NCBI GenBank assembly: GCA_022567305.1
Contig: JADFHF010000014.1
Location: 18,815-82,814, forward strand
Reading direction: 5' to 3'
Length of the DNA stretch: 64,000 nt
Source: Bacteroidota bacterium
GTDB taxonomy: Bacteria; Bacteroidota; Rhodothermia; Rhodothermales; UBA10348
Made by a program: the position numbers and the translations under genes. The notes beneath the pieces are model-generated. The model had not been told where the DNA came from. It searched no databases and was given only the letters and a program-made list of their open reading frames with translations. The stretch's first letter is position 1; every line of letters starts with the position of its first letter. Positions 8,940 to 17,675 of the stretch are shown piece after piece.

Positions 8940-10862
8940 ATGGTCGATCTTCTAATAATACTCGCTTTCATTATCTACGCCATCGCGGCAGGCTTTCGCT
9001 CGAAACGTAAAGCCTCCGAAAATCTTCAGGAATATTTTTTAGCAGGAAAAACAATTTCTGGATGGCGAGCCGGCCTGAGTATGGCAGCGACCCAATTCGC
9101 GGCCGATACACCCCTTCTTGTAACCGGACTCATCGCCACGGGGGGCATATTTCTTGTCTGGCGATTGTGGATTTACGGTCTGGCTTTTTTACTGATGGCA
9201 TTCGTTTTCGCGTCTGGGTGGCGCCGCGCTGGCGTCTTGACGGATGCGGAATTAACGGAGGTTCGTTACAGTGGACGAGGAGTTCTGGGGCTTCGCGTAC
9301 TAAAGGCGGTATACTACGGCACCGTGATCAACTGTGTCGTTATGGCCATGGTCCTCGTCGCCGCCGTGCGCATTGCCGAAGTCTTCTTGCCGTGGCACGA
9401 ATGGCTTCCGGGAGGCCTCTATAACGGTATCGCCTCATTCGTCGGATTGCTCGGCCTCTCGTTCGGTGAAAGCGTAACGGGCCTTTCTCCGGGTTTCGCG
9501 AGCACGAATGCCTTTCTGAGCATTGTGCTGATCATCGCTTTCACGGCTTTGTATTCCACGACCGGCGGCCTCAGAAGCGTCATCGCTACCGACGTCATGC
9601 AGTTCGGGTTGGCTATGGTCGGTACGCTCGCCTACGCCTGGATCGTCGTTCGACACGCAGGCGGATTTGGGGAACTCGTGGATCAGATGGTTTCGATCTA
9701 TGGGACTGAAAGAGCGGGCGAGATGCTCTCGTTCGGACCACCAGATCTAGCTCCGGCAATTCTAATGCCATTTCTTATAATTATCGGGCTTCAATGGTTC
9801 TTCCAGATGAATAGCGACGGCACCGGATACCTCGCCCAACGTTCGATGGCATGCTCGACCGATCGTGATGCCCGCGTAGCTGGCGTTGTTTTCGCCTGGG
9901 CCCAAATTTTGTTCCGGAGCCTGATCTGGCTTGCGATCGGCGTTGGTCTGCTCGTTCTGTATCCGTTTGTGCTCTCCGATGCTTCCGCTGACGGTTTCAC
10001 TGCAGCACGCGAACTGACATTCGTACAGGGAATCGAAGATCTTCTCCCCGTCGGGATCCGAGGCCTGATGCTTACGGGACTGCTTGCAGCGCTCGCCTCA
10101 ACCATTGATACACACTTAAACTGGGGCGCTTCCTATTGGAGCAACGATATCTATGCAAGACTCATCTGCCAGCACTGGCGGCATCGAGATCCCTCGAATC
10201 GTGAACTGGTATTGGTTGCGAGGCTTTCAAACATCCTGATTATTGGGATCGCACTCGTAATTATGGTCAATTTGGGATCGATTCAGGAGGCGTGGTACCT
10301 GTCACTATTATTCGGTGCAGGTGTGGGTTCGGTTCTCGTTCTGAGGTGGTTGTGGGAGAGGATCAATCTGTACTCCGAGTTGGGCGCCATCGTCGCCTCA
10401 TTTGTGATGGCTCCCCTCTTGCTGATGACCATGGGGATGGAGACCGAGTCAGAGTGGATCCGGCTTACGCTTATGGCGGCCGTAACAACAGCGGTGGCTG
10501 TCGGCGTTACCTGGTTTACTCCTTCTACGGACCGGGCTGTGCTCCAGAAATTCTATCGACGCGTTCGTCCCATGGGCGCGTGGGGCAATATCGCCGCCTC
10601 CGTGGGAGACGATCCGACTGCTCCTCGTAGAGAACTCTGGCGCCGGATCCGCATGACAATCATCTGTGCCGCTTCCCTTTTTCTGCTTCTCGTCGGACTC
10701 GGACGATTGATGATCAGTATGCCTGAAGCATCCCAGTTCTTAACCTGGGTGCTGATTCTTGCAGGAATCGGCCTCATCCCGCTCTGGTGGCGCCAGGCGT
10801 TCACCGAGGAGACCCTCGACGAGGCTCGTCATCAGATTCCGAGTGCGGACTCAGGGGACTGA
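8940..10862 (+). CDS. Second sodium:solute symporter (SSS family), divergent paralogue
   Basis: A 640-residue multi-spanning transporter of the SSS family with the usual YFLAGKTISGWRAGLSM element after helix 1, a middle segment ALYSTTGGLRSVIATDVMQF and the GIRGLMLTGLLAALASTIDT element matching the first symporter. It differs strongly from its neighbour in the rest of the sequence and carries about 90 extra residues, mainly additional C-terminal helices. The two genes are therefore not a recent duplication. It ends one base before the stop codon of the convergent PfkB kinase gene, with no recognisable terminator between them. Substrate unknown. Confidence 0.9.
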   Translation: MVDLLIILAFIIYAIAAGFRSKRKASENLQEYFLAGKTISGWRAGLSMAATQFAADTPLLVTGLIATGGIFLVWRLWIYGLAFLLMAFVFASGWRRAGVLTDAELTEVRYSGRGVLGLRVLKAVYYGTVINCVVMAMVLVAAVRIAEVFLPWHEWLPGGLYNGIASFVGLLGLSFGESVTGLSPGFASTNAFLSIVLIIAFTALYSTTGGLRSVIATDVMQFGLAMVGTLAYAWIVVRHAGGFGELVDQMVSIYGTERAGEMLSFGPPDLAPAILMPFLIIIGLQWFFQMNSDGTGYLAQRSMACSTDRDARVAGVVFAWAQILFRSLIWLAIGVGLLVLYPFVLSDASADGFTAARELTFVQGIEDLLPVGIRGLMLTGLLAALASTIDTHLNWGASYWSNDIYARLICQHWRHRDPSNRELVLVARLSNILIIGIALVIMVNLGSIQEAWYLSLLFGAGVGSVLVLRWLWERINLYSELGAIVASFVMAPLLLMTMGMETESEWIRLTLMAAVTTAVAVGVTWFTPSTDRAVLQKFYRRVRPMGAWGNIAASVGDDPTAPRRELWRRIRMTIICAASLFLLLVGLGRLMISMPEASQFLTWVLILAGIGLIPLWWRQAFTEETLDEARHQIPSADSGD

Positions 10863-10863
10863 T

Positions 10864-11859
10864 TCAGTCCTCATGAAAGTCAAAGTCATGGGCACTTTCT
10901 GAAGCGACACACCGGCGTGCGACACGATTCCCGTCCCGCGCAGCGTCGAAAACGGACTCGAAATCCCGCCCGACCAGTCCGGCGATAAACCCGGCACACC
11001 AGGCGTCGCCAGCTCCAGTGGCATCGGTGACATTCGATGACTCAACCCGGATGATTTCAGCCCGATCATCACGATCTACGACCGCGCAGCCGTCTTTTCC
11101 CATAGTAATAATGACCGCCGTCGCTTCGCCGCACATCTGCCGCAATCGTCTGGCGGCGGAGACAGCGTGTTCTCCATCACCCATCGGCATTTGGCTGTTT
11201 CCCAGTATCTGCTGCGCCTCCATTAGATTGGGAATGAGATAGTCTGTGAACAAAAGAACCGGCCCAAGCGCCCGTTGCCAATCCTCTGATGTGTGTCCAT
11301 GCACGAGTGTCGTGTTGACAGAAACCCTTAATTGCGGACGGTGTTGCTTCGCACGCTCAACGACCTCACCCAAATCTTCGCCCCCAAAATTGGGCAGTAT
11401 TCCCAGTGAGGACAGGTGCAATAATCTCAGACCATTTCCGCGATCCTGGATCCAGCGTTCCAACATTCCTGCGTCCAAGCGTGAGCTCGTGCCGGGCATA
11501 TATACAAAACTGGGCTCACCATCTTCCGCAACGGAGATGAGCGCGTGCGCCGTTGGGTTGTCAGTACCGTTGGTGCCTAACAATAACGATTGATCAAAGT
11601 GAACACCACTTCTCGCGAGCCGCTCCAGAATGAACCTACCGTAATAATCGTCCGAAATCGATGCCACGAGGTGGGAATTCACATCAAGTCTGGAGAGAAC
11701 GATGGCCGTGTTCAACGCATTGCCGCCTACCGAGACCTTTGGGTTGGTTATGACAGCGCGTTCACCTCGACCCGGCCAGTGGTTCAATCCGGTTAGATAA
11801 ACATCCACACATGCGTTTCCGACACAGGCGACAAGATCATTTTTTCTACGATCAAACAT
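10864..11859 (-). CDS. PfkB-family carbohydrate or nucleoside kinase
   Basis: A 331-residue ribokinase-fold enzyme that would transfer phosphate from ATP to a sugar or nucleoside hydroxyl. Both PfkB signatures are present: SVGGNALNTAIVLSRL near residue 45 and DATGAGDAWCAGF at residues 279-291, with the catalytic Asp in GAGD at 285. An NxxE-like element (NLMEAQQILGN) and the ATP-site segment VIITMGKDGCAVVD lie between. The start ATG at 11859 gives the normal family N-terminus, with CVGNACVDVYLTG in the first strand. The gene converges on two SSS symporters, which suggests it phosphorylates what they import. Ribokinase, fructokinase or adenosine-kinase activity cannot be separated by eye. Confidence 0.9.
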   Translation of the reverse strand: MFDRRKNDLVACVGNACVDVYLTGLNHWPGRGERAVITNPKVSVGGNALNTAIVLSRLDVNSHLVASISDDYYGRFILERLARSGVHFDQSLLLGTNGTDNPTAHALISVAEDGEPSFVYMPGTSSRLDAGMLERWIQDRGNGLRLLHLSSLGILPNFGGEDLGEVVERAKQHRPQLRVSVNTTLVHGHTSEDWQRALGPVLLFTDYLIPNLMEAQQILGNSQMPMGDGEHAVSAARRLRQMCGEATAVIITMGKDGCAVVDRDDRAEIIRVESSNVTDATGAGDAWCAGFIAGLVGRDFESVFDAARDGNRVARRCVASESAHDFDFHED

Positions 11860-11976
11860 TCAGCAAACTCTTTTTCCACAGAGCAAGGCCGGCATACACC
11901 ATTTTGCAAGAATAACCGCTGGGTTCGGATATGGACATAACGGCAAACGGATTCGCTCGTATTCGACGTGTGATGA

Positions 11977-12435
11977 ACTGAATATGCCAAAAAAACCGGG
12001 AATAAACATGCATTGTCAGGCCCTCTCTTTCGGGCGTTCGATTTGTCGATTCGGCTCATCGACGAGATTGACGGAGAACTTCATCACGACGGAAACCACT
12101 TATCGCTGGCCCGTTATGATCCGGAAGGCATTATAATCCGTGCTGGACTTAGCAAATGGTATGGCGCGGGTGGATGGCGTCTCGTAACATTCACTCTCAC
12201 GGAAGGCCTAAGCTGGCTTCTCGAAGAAACCGTCGTAGCAACCTTACCCGGCACCTCCTTTGGGTGCGCGCCAGATTCACTGAGGCTCAGAATGGCAAAG
12301 GTTGACTTTGACGGAACCGAGGCCCTTTAAGCCGCTGGTGAAGCACCGGACGCGACCGAACTCCCTTTGGAATTCCTTGAACAGCACGGTAGGCCGATCG
12401 TAGAAGCGAGCCCGTGCGTGAGTGGATCGCGTTAA
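11977..12435 (+). pseudogene. Decayed class I/II PLP-dependent aminotransferase with internal deletion
   Basis: The frame open from 11977 to 12330 matches the middle and end of a fold-type I aminotransferase. DEIDGELHHDGNHLSLARY corresponds to the DEIYGELHH region, GLSKWYGAGGWRL carries the PLP-binding lysine, and LPGTSFG followed by LRLRMAKVDFDG corresponds to the C-terminal domain. Between TEGLSW and LLEETVVA roughly 110-120 residues are missing, so the large end of the enzyme was deleted in frame. The frame stops at TAA 12328 just after GTEAL, and the following codons to 12435 still read like the family C-terminus (PLEFLEQHGRPIVEA). The N-terminal half is absent. No good start codon or ribosome site exists. 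The copy cannot encode an active enzyme. Confidence 0.8.
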
Positions 12436-12468
12436 CGTCGTAAACTGTTGAATACTCTTCTTGGATCT

Positions 12469-14997
12469 TTACCGAATTACGTAACTCGCACTGAAGAACA
12501 GATGTCTGGTCGCGTGTGGAAAAAACTGCGGACCCACGACGCTGACGTTTCCGTACGCCAGCACCTTCTCGTCCAATACATTGTTTACGTCGAACCCGAT
12601 TCGGAGCCCTGCAAACGTCGATGTGGGTGAGAATTCATACCGAAGGGAACCATCTAGAAGAGTAAATGCTTCCGTAACGAGAGATTCCGAAACCGTCCCA
12701 TCCGGCAGCTCTCCGTTGCTATTATCGATGTACTGTTTGCCCACATGAGTCGCATGGACGTTTGCCGTTAGGCTCCCAACGGTATACGTGATACCCAGAT
12801 TTCCAGAAACGTCTGGAAAACCCGCAATCGGATTATCGTCTCTTGCGAGGTTTACGGTTGAGAAGTCTGCTAGAGTGACAAATTCTTCAAACGAAAGAAA
12901 ACGATTCCTGCTCAGCGTCAGGTTTCCGGCGAATACCAGGCCCGATAATATTACGGCAGAGCTTTCCAGCTCCACCCCCATATGCCGAGACCGGTCCGCG
13001 TTCCCGGTTCGTGGGACTCCGAACTGATCGAGCCCGCCCGAGGGTACAATTTCATCCTGGAATCCCATATAGAACAAATTCAGGGCAGCATGATATCTTT
13101 TGTGCTTTGCAATCAGGCCGATCTCGATATCGACCAATCGTTCCGCATCCACCAGCGGTCGATCAAAATCGATACGATCATCCGGCCCGGGGTGAAACGC
13201 CGGTAGAAAACCAGCCCCCGCCTCCTCCCCATCATACAATGTCTTCATTCGCGGTTCGCGGTTGGCGATGGCGACGCTGGCATAGGCGGATACGTTTTGT
13301 TCGGGATTGAACGTGATGCCGATCCTGGGATTGACAAAAACGTAAGGGACTCGGAAATCGTTGCCGAAATAGTCCTCATCGTAGACTCGATACGACCGAT
13401 AGGTCAGCTGAACGTCAGCCTGAATGGCCCACTTCTCCGACGGTCGGATCAAAGTGGACCCTGAAAGTGACGCAATGGCCTTTTCACCCCGAAATGAATA
13501 GACGCGGACATCGTTCTCGGATCCAACGAGCTCAATCGGAATCCCTGTGGCCTCCTGAATTCGCCCCCAGCGCAACGATCTGTGCAGGCGAAGCTCCGCA
13601 CCAATACGTGTCGTCAACGTCTCGCCTGTAAACGTAACGCTTGGTAACCATCCGACCTGCCACTGATCCAGAAAGGCCCTGAAAAGCACAGATACATCAG
13701 GTCGTGAAATAAAGAGGGGCGCTACCCGATCCGTGTCGGGCACGAATCCATCGGGGAGGCGCAGATAGTCCGCTGACCTGAACGTCCCGCCAAAATCAAA
13801 AAACCCTTTCCCCTGAATCCAGAATAATGCCTGGCTCAGCCGGGCCGAACTCGAGAGTCGGAGATCGTGATGGAGCTCTAGGTGAGGCTGGTGAAAATCT
13901 TCCAGGTCTCGAGCGAAGGCGCTGAAATTGTATTTCCGATCGATCTCCGTTCCAAAATCGTCGACGATGGTCTGTTTGTTGGCTGCTTTCGGGATGCCCG
14001 AGTAGGCTAAGCCGTCTCTCTGCGGTCCTCCGTACGCCTGCAGGGTGACAGATGATCGTAGACCGTACCGCGTGACTCCGGCAAAAAAGCGCCAGAATTC
14101 TGTCCACGACCAGTCCCGATATCCATCCGAGAGCAAACGACTCAGTCTACCAAACACCACATATTTTCCCTGTACCAACCCGGAATTCGCTTCAAAAGAA
14201 ATCCTCCGGGTATTAAAGGCACCTGCACCGATCTCGGTTTTAAAGTATCTGAATGGCCGATATGGAAATGCACGAATATTTACAGCCCCTCCGATGGCCG
14301 CTGGACCATAAAACGATGAACCGGCACCCCGCTGTACCTGGATGTCGTCGATCACTCCTTGAATATCGAAGAAATTGATCCAGAATACATTGAACTCTTC
14401 GGGGTCATTCTGAGGTATTCCATTGATTGAAATAGCCAGGCGGCGCTGGCCAAAACCTCTCATCCTGAGCGTTGAATAGCCAATTCCGTTTCCGTTTTCA
14501 GAGTAAAATGTTGTTGATGGCAAGCGAGCCAGTAGAACGGGCAAATCCTTCATTTCGGGTAACCGCTCCAGCTGCTCGGCCGACAGGTTGCTCACGGTTA
14601 CGGGGTGAAGCTGGAGTTTCGTTCGATTCGAACTCACCACAACTCCTGTCTGTGGGATAGCCCGAGTACTGAGGAGAATTCTGATTCCGCGCTGATCATT
14701 CGAAGTCAGATCCAGCGATACGACCTGCGAAACGTACCCGACAAAAGAGACCGTCAGGTCGTAGCGTCGAGCTTGCACGTCGGAAAATCGGAATTCCCCG
14801 ACTTCATTCGCGGACATCCCATAGCGCTGAAACCCGGAGGATTTGTATGAGAGAACCACAGAGGCGCCTTCTAACGCGCCTCCCGTTTCATCAACCACAA
14901 CGCCTGAAACCAGACGTTGAGCATAACCCCACTGACTGAACCCGGTAAATCCAAGAAGTACGAGTACCAGGACGAGAATCATTCGTGATCGTTGCAT
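12469..14997 (-). CDS. TonB-dependent outer-membrane receptor, probable thiamine receptor
   Basis: An outer-membrane active transporter of 842 residues. Order: signal peptide (MQRSRMILVLVLVLLGF to WGYAQ), a carboxypeptidase-regulatory-like beta domain (VSGVVVDETGGALEGASVVL), plug domain (NLSAEQLERLPEMKDLPVLL, SINGIPQNDPEEFNVFWINF, IQVQRGAGSSFYGPAAIGG) and a 22-strand barrel ending in an aromatic-rich last strand (HLFFSASYVIR). ATG 14997 was chosen over an upstream GTG at 15033, because the latter lies inside a predicted terminator hairpin and adds residues before the signal peptide. The TPP riboswitch upstream makes thiamine, a thiamine phosphate or a precursor the likely substrate. No inner-membrane thiamine transporter is encoded next to it. 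Confidence 0.92.
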   Translation of the reverse strand: MQRSRMILVLVLVLLGFTGFSQWGYAQRLVSGVVVDETGGALEGASVVLSYKSSGFQRYGMSANEVGEFRFSDVQARRYDLTVSFVGYVSQVVSLDLTSNDQRGIRILLSTRAIPQTGVVVSSNRTKLQLHPVTVSNLSAEQLERLPEMKDLPVLLARLPSTTFYSENGNGIGYSTLRMRGFGQRRLAISINGIPQNDPEEFNVFWINFFDIQGVIDDIQVQRGAGSSFYGPAAIGGAVNIRAFPYRPFRYFKTEIGAGAFNTRRISFEANSGLVQGKYVVFGRLSRLLSDGYRDWSWTEFWRFFAGVTRYGLRSSVTLQAYGGPQRDGLAYSGIPKAANKQTIVDDFGTEIDRKYNFSAFARDLEDFHQPHLELHHDLRLSSSARLSQALFWIQGKGFFDFGGTFRSADYLRLPDGFVPDTDRVAPLFISRPDVSVLFRAFLDQWQVGWLPSVTFTGETLTTRIGAELRLHRSLRWGRIQEATGIPIELVGSENDVRVYSFRGEKAIASLSGSTLIRPSEKWAIQADVQLTYRSYRVYDEDYFGNDFRVPYVFVNPRIGITFNPEQNVSAYASVAIANREPRMKTLYDGEEAGAGFLPAFHPGPDDRIDFDRPLVDAERLVDIEIGLIAKHKRYHAALNLFYMGFQDEIVPSGGLDQFGVPRTGNADRSRHMGVELESSAVILSGLVFAGNLTLSRNRFLSFEEFVTLADFSTVNLARDDNPIAGFPDVSGNLGITYTVGSLTANVHATHVGKQYIDNSNGELPDGTVSESLVTEAFTLLDGSLRYEFSPTSTFAGLRIGFDVNNVLDEKVLAYGNVSVVGPQFFPHATRHLFFSASYVIR

Positions 14998-15013
14998 CCG
15001 ATTTCCAACGCGA

Positions 15014-15060
15014 ATAAAATAAAAAAAGGGCACCCCTCAGAATCTGTGGATTACCCTTCG
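15014..15060 (-). terminator. Candidate riboswitch-controlled terminator in the leader of the TonB receptor gene
   Basis: On the minus strand AAGGG (15054-15058) can pair with CCCTT (15026-15030), directly followed by a run TTTTTTATTTTATT. It lies between the TPP aptamer and the receptor start codon, where a transcription-terminating expression platform would be expected. The stem is short, so the call is moderate. Confidence 0.45.
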
Positions 15061-15105
15061 ACACGACTCGGTTCTGCTGAACAATAAAAAGAGTCGCAGG
15101 CTGGC

Positions 15106-15184
15106 TGTTTTCCTTCGCCGGCATAATCCGGATCAGGTTCCAAGGGTATTCTCTCAGCCTGCCAATTTACAGGCACCCCCAACA
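15106..15184 (-). promoter_or_regulatory. TPP riboswitch (THI element)
   Basis: Read on the minus strand, the region contains the hallmark blocks of the thiamine pyrophosphate aptamer in order: GGGGGTGCC, GGCTGAGA, ATACCC, GAACCTGATCCGGATTATGC and GGCGAAGGAAA, enclosed by a TGTT/AACA closing helix. Spacing between blocks is normal. It lies about 110 bases upstream of the TonB receptor start and points towards it. In the bound state it should repress the receptor, probably through the downstream hairpin. Confidence 0.96.
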
Positions 15185-15202
15185 GATGCTGGAACAGGAT
15201 GT

Positions 15203-15230
15203 CAAATTGCTCTGATCGTATACTTGCAAA
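15203..15230 (-). promoter_or_regulatory. Possible promoter of the TPP-riboswitch transcript
   Basis: A Bacteroidota-like -33 box TTTG (15227-15230) and a partial -7 box GCAATTTG (15203-15210), 16 bases apart, sit about 20 bases before the aptamer. The TA of the -7 consensus TAnnTTTG is missing, so this is only a position-supported guess. Confidence 0.3.
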
Positions 15231-15337
15231 TACTCTGTCTGTTCTCATGGAGACCGGACCTTGACTCTCGTCAGAGCGTAAGCGGGCTCACCAGAACTCG
15301 TTCTTTTCCCGTAATTGCCATTTTCAGAGGAATCATC

Positions 15338-16387
15338 ATGGCAGCAATTCATATCCCACCCGGATGGCGTATTCCCGAATCGAGAGCCACTTCCGAATCC
15401 GCCTATCAGAATCGAAGAGCTTTTCTGAAAAAAATGGGCTTGGGGACGATCGCCGTTGCCTCTGCGGCGCACTTTCCGGGATGTGGACCTAAAGCAGCCC
15501 ATACCACTCCGACCCTTCTTCCAGACGGGCCGCTGGATACGATCCCGAAATTGGCTCCGAGGGAGGGTTATCCGGCCATGCGAAGCCGGTCCTTTGACGT
15601 ACCTGAAAGACCGATAACGACGTACGTTGCAGCGGCTTCGTATAACAATTTTTACGAATTCATTTTTGATGGTGATTTAAAAAACGTGTGGCCACTCACG
15701 GGAGCGTATGAACCGTTCCCAATGACGATTGCGGTCAAAGGTCTGGTTGAGAAACCGTTCACGCTCGACGTGGCCGACCTCATACGGGAGATGGATCTGG
15801 AAGAACGGCTGTACCGATTCCGATGCGTCGAAGCCTGGTCAATGACGATTCCCTGGACCGGCTTCCCGCTACGCAGATTAATCGAGAGGTGTAAACCGCT
15901 ATCGTCGGCGACTCACGTTCGATTCGTGAGCGTAAATCGACCCAAGCAGATGCCCGGAATTACCAAGGGTCATTGGTACCCATGGCCCTACTACGAGGGC
16001 TTGCGCATGGCGGAGGCGACCAACAATCTGGCGTTTGTTGCTACCGGGATGTACGGAAATCCGCTACCGAAGCAGAACGGCTCGCCCCTTCGACTGGTGC
16101 TGCCGTGGAAGTATGGCTACAAAGGCCCGAAAGCCGTTGTCGAAATCGAGTTCGTCGACAGACAGCCACCTACCTTCTGGAACGACCTCCAAGTGAAGGA
16201 ATACGGATTCCTGTCAAATGTCAATCCAAACATCCCTCATGTTAGATGGACCCAGGCCAAGGAGCGCTTCATCAGCGATGTGGATACCATTGAAGAGCGC
16301 CCGACGGCCCTTTTCAACGGGTATTCGACCTGGGTCGGTAGTCTCTATCCGGACGAACCAACAGAGTTTACCCGGATGGTTCGCTAG
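15338..16387 (+). CDS. msrP: MsrP/YedY-like protein-methionine-sulfoxide reductase, molybdenum catalytic subunit
   Basis: Periplasmic molybdopterin oxidoreductase that repairs oxidised methionines in exported proteins. The 349-residue product starts at ATG 15338, preceded by AGAGGA; the longer open frame from 15224 runs into the riboswitch region and was rejected. A twin-arginine signal is present (NRRAFLKKMGLG, Arg26-Arg27), followed by AHFPGC. The sulfite-oxidase fold is recognisable by the RCVEAWSMTIPWTG block with the molybdenum-ligand cysteine (about Cys163) and the LPWKYGYKGPKAVVEIEF block. The membrane haem partner msrQ normally follows; here it does not, and the stop codon overlaps the convergent gene by 4 bases. 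The electron donor is therefore unknown. Confidence 0.9.
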   Translation: MAAIHIPPGWRIPESRATSESAYQNRRAFLKKMGLGTIAVASAAHFPGCGPKAAHTTPTLLPDGPLDTIPKLAPREGYPAMRSRSFDVPERPITTYVAAASYNNFYEFIFDGDLKNVWPLTGAYEPFPMTIAVKGLVEKPFTLDVADLIREMDLEERLYRFRCVEAWSMTIPWTGFPLRRLIERCKPLSSATHVRFVSVNRPKQMPGITKGHWYPWPYYEGLRMAEATNNLAFVATGMYGNPLPKQNGSPLRLVLPWKYGYKGPKAVVEIEFVDRQPPTFWNDLQVKEYGFLSNVNPNIPHVRWTQAKERFISDVDTIEERPTALFNGYSTWVGSLYPDEPTEFTRMVR

Positions 16388-16890
16388 GGGGCGCTACCCG
16401 GTGGAGTCGGCGGAACTTGCCCGAACGGTTCGCTGAGGGACGCTTTCTTCAGGGATCGATTCCAGGCGAAGACGGCTACGAATGCCATCCACATAGCAAT
16501 AAACGTCATCGCTGCATTGCTCAGGGCGATACGGCGCTGGGTGCCAATAATCGACGAGATGACCACCTCCTGCCCGCTCCCTTCGAGGACGCGTACGTGA
16601 AGGGTGTCTTTTTCGACGCGATGCGCGATAGAGTAGGGTAATGACAGCTTAGTGCGCTCGAGGATTCTGCCATCAGGGAGCTCGATTTTCAGGTCCAGCT
16701 CGGCGTGGGTAACATCTTTCCGATCGGATCGATCATACCGCGTTACCTCAGCTATCGCCGATACACCCTCGTTTGCCGTGCGGCCGAGATCCAGGGTTAC
16801 TTTGATGAAATACCCGGAGAAAAAGAGTAAAAGGAGAGGTACGACCCAGGCACCCCGGGCTATCAGATGGCTTGGCGAAAGCGTGTTCAA
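16384..16890 (-). CDS. DUF3592-like membrane protein
   Basis: A 168-residue protein beginning at TTG, with a hydrophobic helix at about residues 12-30 and a second at about 125-143, and between them a polar domain containing AIAEVTRYDRSD and ELPDGRILERTK, which looks like the small beta domain of DUF3592-type proteins. The C-terminus is short, proline-rich and cytoplasmic or periplasmic. It starts 6 bases after the stop of the HNH gene, so the two probably share a transcript. No function is known for this family; the assignment itself is by general resemblance. Confidence 0.65.
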   Translation of the reverse strand: MNTLSPSHLIARGAWVVPLLLLFFSGYFIKVTLDLGRTANEGVSAIAEVTRYDRSDRKDVTHAELDLKIELPDGRILERTKLSLPYSIAHRVEKDTLHVRVLEGSGQEVVISSIIGTQRRIALSNAAMTFIAMWMAFVAVFAWNRSLKKASLSEPFGQVPPTPPGSAP

Positions 16891-16896
16891 ATTGAC

Positions 16897-17397
16897 CTAC
16901 GACAAAAACAGATACGGTTTCCAGGTGTCGTCCAGTGACCCCACGAAGTCACGAATGTACATTACGTAGCTCGGACGAAATGGCTTTCTTGAAAGCTTCA
17001 TCGCAGCCTCGGAAGGGGTGCGATTCCCTTTTCGGTTGTTGCACGGAATGCAGGCCGTCACCAGGTTTTCCCAGGTGTCTTTTCCGCCGCGAGATTTCGG
17101 TACCACGTGATCAACCGTGAGTTGGTTTTTGCTGTTACAATATTGACAGCGGTGACGGTCACGTCTGAGTACGTTCTTTCTCGTGATCATGATCTTCTTA
17201 TACGGCACGCGGATGTACGCCTTCAGTCTAACGATGCTCGGCCACGGAATCTGCAAATTCGGTGATCGAACAAATCGACCGGATTCAGCCTCCACCAACT
17301 CCGCTTTCTGCAAGATTACGAGAACCGTAGCTCTCCGAACACTTGTGATCGTGAGAGCCCGATAGTCTTGGTTGAGCACGAGGACGTGACCGGTCAT
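16897..17397 (-). CDS. HNH endonuclease-domain protein
   Basis: A 166-residue protein typical of a family found widely in Bacteroidota and Cyanobacteria. The N-terminal half (VLNQDYRALTITSVRRA, then VRLKAYIRVPYKK) precedes a zinc-supported HNH domain: CQYCNS, LTVDHVVPKSRGG with the catalytic His, NLVTACIPCNNRKGN with the second cysteine pair and the final HNH Asn. It is a single-domain nuclease without a methylase or immunity partner nearby, so restriction or toxin function is not indicated. The ATG at 17397 gives the standard family N-terminus MTGHVLVLNQDYRAL. Physiological role unknown. Confidence 0.9.
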   Translation of the reverse strand: MTGHVLVLNQDYRALTITSVRRATVLVILQKAELVEAESGRFVRSPNLQIPWPSIVRLKAYIRVPYKKIMITRKNVLRRDRHRCQYCNSKNQLTVDHVVPKSRGGKDTWENLVTACIPCNNRKGNRTPSEAAMKLSRKPFRPSYVMYIRDFVGSLDDTWKPYLFLS

Positions 17398-17675
17398 CGA
17401 ACCAGCCTCCCCTCTTCAAACCGAGATGAGCGAGTTGCGTTTTGCGCCGAGATACGAGATGTGATAGAAACAAAGACGAATTGGAATACGGTACCTCCTA
17501 ATGGATTCGCAAGAGCGGACTGTAGCTTGGTAAATTAGTGCGTCAATACTGCTCTTTGTAATGATGCTTCTTTATGGCGCTTCGTTCAATTTAGAGATTA
17601 CAACTAAAACAATTATCGTCCATCGACAAAAGCCCTTCACTTCTGCTCTAGTGAGTAGTCTCTTCCTGTTGGACT

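Noticed and set aside
15224..15337. Upstream extension of the msrP frame
   Set aside because: It lies in the divergent promoter region, and ATG 15338 has a good ribosome site and the twin-arginine signal.
16897..17397. HNH protein as part of a restriction or toxin system
   Set aside because: No methylase, specificity or immunity gene is near; the family is a widespread stand-alone type.
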